Shown piece by piece: positions 1-5,960 of a stretch of 9,328 nt of DNA; the stretch's first letter is position 1; each line of letters opens with the position of its first letter. This stretch comes from an uncultured Burkholderiales bacterium. Its GTDB lineage: Bacteria; Pseudomonadota; Gammaproteobacteria; Burkholderiales; Burkholderiaceae. The DNA lies in contig CAIMWY010000161.1 in the NCBI GenBank assembly GCA_903845315.1, positions 1-9,328 on the forward strand, written 5' to 3'. Position numbers and translations under genes: made by a program. A model generated the notes under the pieces. It was not told the DNA's origin, made no database searches, and worked only from the letters and a program-made list of their open reading frames with translations.

Positions 1-189
1 GCACAGCAGCATTTGCGGCGCGCTGTTGCCCAGGTGGTTGACCAGGCTGTCGTGCAGGCCCCGGTAGCTGGCGCCGGGATTGAGTGCCAGGTAGGGCACG
101 CCCATGGCACGCAGGCATTCGGCGATCGAGTCGCTGCCCCAGTAGGTGGCGGGCTCTAAGTTGGGGATGGGTTCTTCGCGTTTGATCAT
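1..189 (-). CDS. Thiamine-diphosphate-binding enzyme, acetolactate synthase-like (N-terminal fragment)
   Basis: Only the first 63 codons lie in the window; the gene continues past the left edge. The ATG at 189-187 opens a protein starting MIKREEPIPN. It contains a stretch at about residues 17-63 (WGSDSIAECLRAMGVPYLALNPGASYRGLHDSLV, given here as separate motifs: a helix ending in LRAMGVPYLA, then NPGASYRGLHDSL) that matches the start of the N-terminal ThDP-binding (PYR) domain of the IlvB/benzoylformate decarboxylase superfamily. The conserved glutamate that activates the cofactor lies just beyond this point and is not visible. The ATG is 2 bases after the stop of the Bug-type gene (TGA CC ATG) with no clear Shine-Dalgarno of its own, so it is probably translated by coupling. 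The superfamily includes decarboxylases, carboligases and lyases; the reaction cannot be told from the fragment. Confidence 0.75.
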   Translation of the reverse strand, partial: MIKREEPIPNLEPATYWGSDSIAECLRAMGVPYLALNPGASYRGLHDSLVNHLGNSAPQMLLC

Positions 190-191
190 GG

Positions 192-1160
192 TCAGTCTGC
201 TTTGATGTTGGCTTCTCGTATCACTTTGCCCCAGCGGGCGTAGTCGTCTTTGATGGTGGCGGCCAGTGCTTCGGGGCTGCTGGGCGCGGGCTCGATGCCT
301 TGGCCACTCAGGTTGGCTTTGACATCGGGCAGTTGCAGCACGCGGGCAATGTCGGTGTTGACTTTGGCCACCATGTCTTTGGGCACACCCGCGGGCATGA
401 ACACACCCAGCCACACGTCCAGCGCCACGCCGGGCACGGTCTCAGCAATCGCGGGTACGTCGGGGAAGGCCGCAAAACGCTTGCCACCAGCGCCGGCGAT
501 CAAGCGCAGCTTGCCTTCCTTGATGTGGGGCAGCAGCGAGTTGACGGCACCGATGAACACCTGGATGCGCCCACCCAGCAAGTCGGTGATGGCGGGTACC
601 GCGCCCTTGTAGGGCACGTGCTGCATTTGAATGCCCGCGGCGTGGTTGAGCATTTCAGAGGCCAGTTGCTGCGGCGAGCCGTTGCCTGAGGAGCCGTAGT
701 TCAGCTTGTCGGGGTTGGCTTTGGCATAGGCCACCAACTCGGCCACGTTTTTGGCAGGCACCGAGGGGTGCACCACCAGCACAAACGGCACCAGTGCCAC
801 TTGGCTGATGGGGGTGAAGTCTTTGAACACATCGAAGGGTGTTTTGCCCACATGCGGGTTGGTGACAAAGATGTTGTTGGCCCCCAGCAACCAGGTGTAG
901 CCATCGGGCGGGCTCTTGGCCACCAGGTCGGCACCCAAGTTCATGCCCGCGCCGGGTCGGTTGTCCACCGTCACGGCCTGGCCCCATTGCTCGGTCAGCT
1001 TTTGCGCAATGACGCGGGCCACCACGTCGTTGCTGCCACCGGGGGTGATGGGCACGATGAATTTGACGGGTCGTGTCGGATAGGGGGTGGTTTGTGCGTG
1101 GGTGGGCCCTGCCAGCAGCAGACCTAAACTCAAACCGATGACGGATAAATAACGAAGCAT
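192..1160 (-). CDS. Bug/TctC-family periplasmic solute-binding protein
   Basis: This 322-residue protein belongs to the tripartite tricarboxylate transporter substrate-binding (Bug) family, periplasmic receptors mostly for carboxylates. Residues 1-22 form a signal peptide: positive start, hydrophobic LSVIGLSLGLLLAG core, and likely cleavage after THA. The mature part carries family signatures: YPTRPVKFIVPITPGGSND (27-45), NRPGAGMNLGADLVAKSPPDGYT (67-89), YGSSGNGSPQQLASE (155-169), HVPYKGAVPAITDLLGG (181-197) and FPDVPAIAE (232-240). Its length is typical of the family. The ATG is supported by a strong AAAGGAGA 5 bases upstream. No TctA or TctB membrane subunits are in the window, which is common for these orphan receptors in Burkholderiales. 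Its position between a TauE-type permease and a ThDP enzyme suggests it binds a substrate of that pathway; the ligand is unknown. Confidence 0.93.
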   Translation of the reverse strand: MLRYLSVIGLSLGLLLAGPTHAQTTPYPTRPVKFIVPITPGGSNDVVARVIAQKLTEQWGQAVTVDNRPGAGMNLGADLVAKSPPDGYTWLLGANNIFVTNPHVGKTPFDVFKDFTPISQVALVPFVLVVHPSVPAKNVAELVAYAKANPDKLNYGSSGNGSPQQLASEMLNHAAGIQMQHVPYKGAVPAITDLLGGRIQVFIGAVNSLLPHIKEGKLRLIAGAGGKRFAAFPDVPAIAETVPGVALDVWLGVFMPAGVPKDMVAKVNTDIARVLQLPDVKANLSGQGIEPAPSSPEALAATIKDDYARWGKVIREANIKAD

Positions 1161-1165
1161 GCGTG

Positions 1166-1173
1166 TCTCCTTT
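1166..1173 (-). promoter_or_regulatory. Shine-Dalgarno of the Bug-type gene
   Basis: On the minus strand, AAAGGAGA is followed by 5 bases and then the ATG at 1160. This is the strongest ribosome binding site on the minus strand of the window and fixes the start. It lies next to an AT-rich patch (1171-1185) that stands out from the GC-rich surroundings. Confidence 0.75.
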
Positions 1174-1248
1174 AAATTTTTATATCGCCAGACTCTCGTG
1201 GTCTTTAGGGGCGCCCTAGTCGCGCAAACGTCAATCTAGGGGTGGACT
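1174..1248 (-). promoter_or_regulatory. Possible weak promoter region before the Bug-type gene
   Basis: This 75-base stretch separates the TauE stop from the Bug gene and its Shine-Dalgarno. On the minus strand it holds a TTGACG (1234-1229), a good -35-like hexamer, and an AT-rich TATAAA (1184-1179). Those two are too far apart to pair, and the closer TAAAGA (1207-1202) is 21 bases from the -35, so no well-spaced promoter can be drawn. A small inverted repeat, TAGGG-GCG-CCCTA (1206-1218), sits between them. It has no T-run on either side and is not a terminator. A promoter serving the Bug and ThDP genes alone is possible but unproven. Confidence 0.25.
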
Positions 1249-2022
1249 TTACTTGGTGATCAGCGCAATGGCGGTACACAGCAAAAACACCAACAAGATT
1301 CGGCGAAACAGCTGCTCGCTGACCCATCTGCGTACGCGCTTGCCCAGCGACAGGCCCAGTGACATGGGGGCCATGGCGACTGCCGAAACCAGCAGATGCG
1401 ACAACTCCAAGCGGCCATACCACCACAGGGCGACATACAGCGGCACCGCGCCAAAGAGGTAAATCACGCTGATGGTGCCAATGAACTCTTCGCGCTTGAG
1501 TTGCAAGGCCATCAAGAAGGTGATGATGACTGGGCCGGTGAGAGACGACACGCCGCCCATCGCACCCGAGAGGGTGCCCACCAAGCCACCCGCCCAGCGC
1601 TCCCAGCGCGGGGCAATGCGCAGATTGGGGTTGAAGGCCATCAGGCCAATGGAGGTGAGCAGTGCTGCCGCCATCATGCTGTTGAGCACAACTGCTGGCA
1701 GATTTAAGGTCAGCGGCACGGTGATCAAAGTGCTCAGCAGCAGGGTCAAGGTCAAGGGCCAAAAGCGCATCAGGTTGTGGCGCGAGGCTCGGCTGTCATA
1801 GGTTTGCCACAGGTTAGACACCAGCACCGGTGCGCCCACTAAGGCAATGGCCGTGGGGGTGGGTAAAAACAAAGACAGCAAGGGCACCACCACCAAGGGC
1901 AGACCCACGCCCAGCACGCCTTTGACCATGCCGCCCAGCGTGAACACCAACAACAAGCCCAGCCAAACCCACAGACTGGCGTCGGTGAATTCAGGGGGTA
2001 GCAGCCAGCCGAGGTGTGTCAC
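1249..2022 (-). CDS. TauE/SafE-family membrane transporter (sulfite exporter-like)
   Basis: This 257-residue, very hydrophobic protein has about eight membrane segments in two related halves. Each half has a glycine-rich signature of the TauE/SafE (DUF81) family: GGMVKGVLGVGLPLVVVPLLS (30-50, GVGLP core) and GTLSGAMGGVSSLTGPVI (149-166). Family members have been linked to export of sulfite or sulfoacetate and to transport of other organic anions, so the annotation as a sulfite exporter is by family only. The start is GTG at 2022, the first codon after an in-frame TGA, with no good Shine-Dalgarno. A nine-codon reading frame (ATG at 2049, MQHTHQAH, stop at 2025-2023) ends flush against this GTG. 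The upstream FAA gene stops 39 bases away, so the two are probably cotranscribed. A start further inside cannot be excluded. Confidence 0.87.
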   Translation of the reverse strand: MTHLGWLLPPEFTDASLWVWLGLLLVFTLGGMVKGVLGVGLPLVVVPLLSLFLPTPTAIALVGAPVLVSNLWQTYDSRASRHNLMRFWPLTLTLLLSTLITVPLTLNLPAVVLNSMMAAALLTSIGLMAFNPNLRIAPRWERWAGGLVGTLSGAMGGVSSLTGPVIITFLMALQLKREEFIGTISVIYLFGAVPLYVALWWYGRLELSHLLVSAVAMAPMSLGLSLGKRVRRWVSEQLFRRILLVFLLCTAIALITK

Positions 2023-2061
2023 TCAGTGGGCTTGGTGGGTGTGTTGCATCCGAGCCGGTGC

Positions 2062-2934
2062 TCAGACGAATTTGTTTTCGATGTGGCCGATGCCATCGAT
2101 CTCCACCCGCACCACATCGCCTGCTTGCAGGTAGCGTGGGGGCTTCATGCCCATACCCACGCCGGCGGGGGTGCCGGTGGCGATGATGTCGCCGGGGTAG
2201 AGCGTGATGCCGCGCGAGATGGTCTCGATCAGCGTGGGGATGTCAAAAATCAGTTGCTCGGTGGGGCCGTCTTGGCGCTGTTCGCCGTTGACGAAACATC
2301 GCACGCGGGTGCGGGTGCCGTCGAGCTCATCGGCGGTGACCAACCAAGGGCCCATGGGGCAGAAGGTGTCAAACGACTTGCCCATGTCCCACTGTTGGTG
2401 GCGCATTTGCACGTCGCGGGCGGTCACATCGTTGACGATGGTGTAGCCGTACACATGTTTCATCGCGTCGGCGGCGCGGATGTTTTTGCCACCTTGGCCA
2501 ATGACCACGGCGAGTTCGGCTTCGTAGTCGATTTGCTCAGACACGGCGCTGCCGGGTAACTGCACCGGGTCGCTCGGGCCTACCACGCACTCGGGCACTT
2601 TGGTGAACACGATGGGCCAGGCCTGGGTGTTGGTGTTGCTGTCTTTGAAGACAGAGGTCGACAGTTCTTTGGCGTGCTCGTGGTAGTTGCGGCCCACGCA
2701 CCAAATGTTGCGACGCGGCAGGGGCAGGGGGGCCTCCAAGTGCACGTCTTTCACGGCCACTGCAGTGGCAGCCAGCGCAGGCAGTGCGCCACCAGCCATC
2801 AGGCTTTCAATCAGGCGCAAGGCGCCGTGCTGGGCGACGTCTGCGCTGACTTGAAATGCGGTGACGTGTTGGCCGTCGGCCGAGACTTGGCCGACATGGC
2901 GTTGTTGGTTGTGGCGGTAGGTGGCGATGCGCAC
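2062..2934 (-). CDS. Fumarylacetoacetate hydrolase (FAA) family protein
   Basis: This is a 290-residue enzyme of the FAA superfamily: metal-dependent hydrolases, isomerases and decarboxylases acting on 2-keto or acylpyruvate-like acids. The reading frame is open upstream to 3015, but the GTG at 2934 is preferred. It has AGGAG 6 bases upstream and gives the usual short N-terminal domain (MRIATYRH) before the catalytic domain. Visible motifs are CVGRNYHEHAKEL (79-91), TKVPECVVGP (111-120), and DYEAELAVVIG (136-146), whose E138 and E140 are expected metal ligands. NDVTARD (168-174) follows, with D169 as the likely third ligand, then GKSFDTFCPMGP (185-196) with the conserved lysine K186, and TGTPAGVG (253-260) near the C terminus. 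All key residues are present, so the gene appears intact. The precise reaction is unknown. It precedes the TauE, Bug and ThDP genes on the same strand and is likely part of the same catabolic unit. Confidence 0.92.
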   Translation of the reverse strand: MRIATYRHNQQRHVGQVSADGQHVTAFQVSADVAQHGALRLIESLMAGGALPALAATAVAVKDVHLEAPLPLPRRNIWCVGRNYHEHAKELSTSVFKDSNTNTQAWPIVFTKVPECVVGPSDPVQLPGSAVSEQIDYEAELAVVIGQGGKNIRAADAMKHVYGYTIVNDVTARDVQMRHQQWDMGKSFDTFCPMGPWLVTADELDGTRTRVRCFVNGEQRQDGPTEQLIFDIPTLIETISRGITLYPGDIIATGTPAGVGMGMKPPRYLQAGDVVRVEIDGIGHIENKFV

Positions 2935-2940
2935 GGTGTG

Positions 2941-2945
2941 CTCCT
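2941..2945 (-). promoter_or_regulatory. Shine-Dalgarno deciding the GTG start of the FAA gene
   Basis: AGGAG on the minus strand lies 6 bases before GTG at 2934. It argues for this start over the upstream in-frame ATG at 3015, which would add 27 residues unlike anything in the family. The rest of the gap up to the transporter stop at 3074 shows no well-formed promoter or terminator. A small GGCTT/AAGCC inverted repeat at 3046-3060 lacks a T-run. Confidence 0.65.
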
Positions 2946-3073
2946 GGCAAAAGATTGAAACTGCGCGGGATGCTAAACCACATCGCCCAGAGGAGCTTTG
3001 AATTCTGTAATCCACATGACAGGCCTGGGGCGAGGTTTATGGCGGGGCTTGTGCAAAGCCACGCTTGAAAGAC

Positions 3074-3976
3074 TCAGCGTTGTTTGCCTAGGTGAAGCAG
3101 GCCAGATGCCAATGCAGTGCCCAACACAATCACCAAGCCACCGAGCAGCATCCAGTGGGTGATGACTTCGTCCAACACCACCACGCCGATCAGGTTGGCA
3201 AACACGGGGATGAGGTAGGTCACGGTCATGGCCCGTGCGGGCCCGGTGCGCAGCATCAAGCGAAAGTACAGCACATAGGCCATGGCGGTGCACAGCAAAC
3301 CTGCCGCACCCAAGGCCAGCCAGGCGCGCAGCGGCGGGGCCTGATCGGGCCACAGCCACCAAGCCGGCAGGGCCAGCACCACGCTGACACCCCACAGGCT
3401 GCCGGTGGTCGTGACCATGGGAGACACGTCTTGTAAATAACGTTTGATGAAGTTGCCCGCAAAACCGTAAAAAAACGTGGCAACCAAACATGCCGTCACG
3501 GCCAGGCCTGAGCCATCTGGGTTTAAGTTCATCTGAGCAGTCACATCGCTGGTGAGCAAGACCACGCCCACAAAGCCCACCGCCAGACCCATGGCACGGG
3601 AGGTGTTGAGCTTGTCCCCCAGCCAAGCCCAAGCGATCAAGGCGCCAAACAGCGGGGTGGTGGCGTTAAGGATGGAGGACATGCCGGTGCTGATGTGCTG
3701 CAAGGCATAGGCATACAACACGAAAGGAATGCCCGAACTCATCAACCCCACGATGAGGGTCAAATGCCAGTGCTCGCGCAGCACCCCGACTTCTCGCCGC
3801 CACACCAACACCGGCGTCAACATGAGGGCAGCCAAGAAGACACGTACCCAGGAGGTGGCGATGGGGCCAAAGGCATGGACCCCCTCGCGCATGAAGATAA
3901 AGGACGACCCCCACAGCAAGGACAACAAGAGGAAGTCAGGCACCCATTGGCGCCAGGGCAGCTTGGGTGGGTTCAC
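3074..3976 (-). CDS. EamA/DMT-family transporter (ten membrane helices)
   Basis: This 300-residue inner-membrane protein is of the drug/metabolite transporter superfamily. It has two EamA repeats (about residues 14-143 and 157-289), giving about ten helices. The first repeat starts LLSLLWGSSFIFMREGV (17-33) and ends with NATTPLFGALIAWAWLGDKL (104-123). The second has TVTYLIPVFANLIGVVVLDE (251-270). Both loops match the pattern of proline-containing helix nine or four followed by an acidic residue seen in the family. Members export amino acids, metabolites or drugs, and the substrate here cannot be inferred. The start is GTG at 3976, overlapping the stop of ogt by 4 bases (GTGA), which implies translational coupling. 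The gene ends 139 bases before the FAA start, so it may or may not share the downstream transcript. Confidence 0.9.
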   Translation of the reverse strand: MNPPKLPWRQWVPDFLLLSLLWGSSFIFMREGVHAFGPIATSWVRVFLAALMLTPVLVWRREVGVLREHWHLTLIVGLMSSGIPFVLYAYALQHISTGMSSILNATTPLFGALIAWAWLGDKLNTSRAMGLAVGFVGVVLLTSDVTAQMNLNPDGSGLAVTACLVATFFYGFAGNFIKRYLQDVSPMVTTTGSLWGVSVVLALPAWWLWPDQAPPLRAWLALGAAGLLCTAMAYVLYFRLMLRTGPARAMTVTYLIPVFANLIGVVVLDEVITHWMLLGGLVIVLGTALASGLLHLGKQR

Positions 3977-4479
3977 GCGTGGGTGGCTTCTAAGGCCAAC
4001 AGAGATTGTTTACGAGCCAAGCCGCCTGCGTAACCCGTGAGCGCCCCACGGGCGCCCAGCACCCGGTGGCAGGGAATGACCATGCTCAGCGGGTTGCGTC
4101 CAATGGCCGCACCCACGGCCCGCAAGGCTTTGGGCGCGCTCACGCGCTCGGCGATGTGCCCGTAGTGGGTGGTTTGGCCATAAGGAATGGTTTGCAAAAT
4201 CTGCCACACCCGCTGCTGAAACGGGGTGCCGCTGGCAAAGGCCAAAGGCAGGTCAAAGCTGAGGCGCTGTCCGTCCAAATACTCCAGCAGTTGCTGGTGG
4301 GCTTGACGCAACACGGGGTGATCGTCGACCAGCTGCCAAGACGCGGTGTCGGGCAAATGCTGCTGGTTGTCAAACCACACCCCCACCAACTGGTTGCCAC
4401 GCGCGGCCAACTGGGTGGCGCCCAAGGGCGTGGTGCGAACAAGGAAAATGATGTCGGTGTGGGGGTGCGCAGAGGGCAT
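3973..4479 (-). CDS. ogt: Methylated-DNA--protein-cysteine S-methyltransferase (O6-alkylguanine-DNA alkyltransferase)
   Basis: This 168-residue suicide DNA-repair enzyme moves the alkyl group from O6-alkylguanine (and O4-alkylthymine) onto its own cysteine. The catalytic motif is IPCHRV (135-140), with C137 as the acceptor. Just before it comes the DNA-recognition region FQQRVWQILQTIPYGQTTHYGHIA (87-110). ALRAVGAAIGRNP (118-130) supplies the arginine finger and asparagine hinge, and LTGYAGGLARKQSLLALE (147-164) closes the active site. The N-terminal domain (about 10-75) is of the usual Ogt type, with no Ada regulatory domain. The ATG at 4479 has no strong Shine-Dalgarno, but no in-frame start lies upstream before a stop. 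It is the first gene of the leftward block, divergent from the phosphomannomutase gene with 80 bases between starts. I could not identify a convincing promoter for it there. Confidence 0.95.
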   Translation of the reverse strand: MPSAHPHTDIIFLVRTTPLGATQLAARGNQLVGVWFDNQQHLPDTASWQLVDDHPVLRQAHQQLLEYLDGQRLSFDLPLAFASGTPFQQRVWQILQTIPYGQTTHYGHIAERVSAPKALRAVGAAIGRNPLSMVIPCHRVLGARGALTGYAGGLARKQSLLALEATHA

Positions 4480-4545
4480 GGGTGTGCTCGGAGGATGCCT
4501 GATCCTAACGGCACTGGTGCACTAAGTTGGAAGGAGGGGGTTACT

Positions 4546-4551
4546 TACAAT
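4546..4551 (+). promoter_or_regulatory. Candidate -10 box (TACAAT) of the manB-waaC-waaA operon
   Basis: TACAAT matches the sigma-70 -10 consensus at 5 of 6 positions and lies 8 bases before the ATG at 4560. Transcription starting about 7 bases downstream would begin at or next to the ATG, giving a leaderless or nearly leaderless message. The -35 region is poor: 17 bases upstream reads TAAGTT. The purine run AAGGAGG (4531-4537) resembles a Shine-Dalgarno, but it is 22 bases from the ATG and would lie in the promoter spacer. Confidence 0.45.
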
Positions 4552-4559
4552 CTGCGGCT

Positions 4560-5960
4560 ATGCAAATTCATGCCTCTATTTTCAAAGCCTACGACATCCG
4601 CGGTGTCGTGCCCAGCACCCTCAACGTCGAGGTGGCCCATGCCTTGGGTCGCGCCTTTGGTACCCATGCCCAGACCTGTGGCGAAACCGTGGTGGCGGTG
4701 GGCCGTGATGGCCGTTTGAGTGGACCTTCGCTGGTCGATGCCTTGGTGTGTGGTTTGGTCGAGGTGGGCATGGACGTCATCGACGTGGGCGCAGTGACCA
4801 CGCCCATGTTGTACTTTGCGGCCAGCACTTTGTGCCGCAGCGGCATTCAGGTGACGGGTAGCCACAACCCGAAGGATTACAACGGCTTCAAGATGGTCAT
4901 TGGTGGGCGCGCCATTTATGGCGACGAAATTCAAGGGCTCTACCAGATCATGCAAGCCCAAAGCTGGGTACCCAAAGCCGGTGGCAGTGTGCGTTCGGTG
5001 GATGTGTCGGCTGACTATCAAGCGCGCATCGTGGGCGACATTCGCCTGAGCCGCCCTATGAAACTGGTGGTCGACTGCGGCAATGGCATTGCAGGCGCCT
5101 CGGCGCCCGCCATCTTTCGTGCTTTGGGCTGTGAGGTGATTGAGCTGTTCAGCGAGGTCGACGGCACTTTCCCCAACCACCACCCCGACCCCAGCAAGCT
5201 GGAAAACCTCAACGATGTGATCGAGGCCCTGCGCACCACCGATGCCGAGCTGGGCCTGGCCTTTGATGGCGATGGTGACCGCTTGGGCATCGTCACCAAA
5301 GATGGCCAAATTATTTTTCCTGACCGTCAAATGGGCTTGTTCGCGCAAGACGTGCTCACGCGTGTGCCGGGCGGCACGATTGTGTTTGACGTCAAGTGTT
5401 CGCAGCGTTTGGCGCCCACCATCCGCAGCGCGGGTGGCCAAGCGCTGATGTTCAGAACCGGGCACTCGCTGATCAAGGCCAAGATGAAAGAAATCGACTC
5501 GCCCTTGGGGGGCGAGATGAGCGGCCACATCTTTTTCAAAGAACGTTGGTATGGGTTTGACGATGGCACCTACGCTGGCTGCCGGTTGCTGGAAATTCTC
5601 AGCCGCAGCCCAGACGCCAGTGCGGTGCTGAATGCTTTGCCCACCAGCCACTCGACGCCTGAGCTCAATGTGGGTTGCGTCGAGGGCGAGCCGCACCGCG
5701 TGAGCGCTGAGCTGCAGCAGTTGGTGGCGGCGGGAGACGTGCCGTCGCCCGCCTTCAACCCGCAGGTGTGTGTGATTGATGGTTTGCGCATCGACTGGGA
5801 CGATGGCTTTGGCCTGATCCGCGCCTCCAACACCACCCCAGTGTTGGTGCTGCGCTTTGAAGGTCAAACACCGCAAGCACTGGCGCGCATTGAGCATGAC
5901 ATGCTGGCGCTGCTGCGCCAAGTCAAGCCCGATGCCGCGTTTCAAGAGGCCGCGCATTGA
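4560..5960 (+). CDS. manB: Phosphomannomutase/phosphoglucomutase
   Basis: This 466-residue enzyme of the alpha-D-phosphohexomutase family (AlgC/ManB type) interconverts hexose 6- and 1-phosphates in the cytoplasm. It thereby feeds nucleotide sugars for lipopolysaccharide and exopolysaccharide. The order of motifs is complete: SIFKAYDIRG (6-15), active-site phosphoserine loop TGSHNPKDYNGFK (99-111, S101), metal-binding DGDGDR (236-241), sugar-binding GEMSGH (318-323) and phosphate-binding RASNTTP (421-427). The ATG at 4560 gives the standard N terminus just before SIFKAYDIRG. The frame could be extended to a TTG at 4527, but the added residues fit no family pattern and have no ribosome site in front. 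It is first in an apparent operon, and its TGA overlaps the TTG start of waaC. Whether it prefers mannose or glucose phosphate cannot be decided; algC would be an equally fair symbol. Confidence 0.95.
   Translation: MQIHASIFKAYDIRGVVPSTLNVEVAHALGRAFGTHAQTCGETVVAVGRDGRLSGPSLVDALVCGLVEVGMDVIDVGAVTTPMLYFAASTLCRSGIQVTGSHNPKDYNGFKMVIGGRAIYGDEIQGLYQIMQAQSWVPKAGGSVRSVDVSADYQARIVGDIRLSRPMKLVVDCGNGIAGASAPAIFRALGCEVIELFSEVDGTFPNHHPDPSKLENLNDVIEALRTTDAELGLAFDGDGDRLGIVTKDGQIIFPDRQMGLFAQDVLTRVPGGTIVFDVKCSQRLAPTIRSAGGQALMFRTGHSLIKAKMKEIDSPLGGEMSGHIFFKERWYGFDDGTYAGCRLLEILSRSPDASAVLNALPTSHSTPELNVGCVEGEPHRVSAELQQLVAAGDVPSPAFNPQVCVIDGLRIDWDDGFGLIRASNTTPVLVLRFEGQTPQALARIEHDMLALLRQVKPDAAFQEAAH
5945..5949 (+). 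promoter_or_regulatory. Shine-Dalgarno deciding the TTG start of waaC
   Basis: AGAGG lies 7 bases before the TTG at 5957, inside the end of the phosphomannomutase gene. It supports the TTG at 5957 over the later in-frame TTG at 5990, which has no such site. Confidence 0.5.

Noticed and set aside
2014..2559. Plus-strand open frame opposite the end of the FAA gene
   Set aside because: Low-complexity Gly/Ala/His-rich translation with no family resemblance; the opposite strand encodes the FAA catalytic motifs.
3046..3060. GGCTT/AAGCC inverted repeat as a terminator between the EamA and FAA genes
   Set aside because: The stem is only 5 bp and no T-run follows on either strand.
2973..3632. Open frame of 219 codons on the minus strand in another frame of the EamA gene, running into the gap before the FAA gene
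   Set aside because: Most of it lies inside the transporter, and its composition is unlike a real protein. Its tail in the gap encodes no recognisable motif.
4527..4559. TTG-started extension of the phosphomannomutase
   Set aside because: The eleven added residues are encoded by the purine-rich run and the TACAAT box, have no ribosome site upstream, and are absent from the family pattern.
4545..5957. Long open frame (470 codons) on the minus strand opposite the phosphomannomutase gene
   Set aside because: It mirrors the whole sense gene, has no recognisable domain, and is rich in His, Gln and Arg as expected from the complement of GC-biased codons. The sense strand has a complete set of family motifs.
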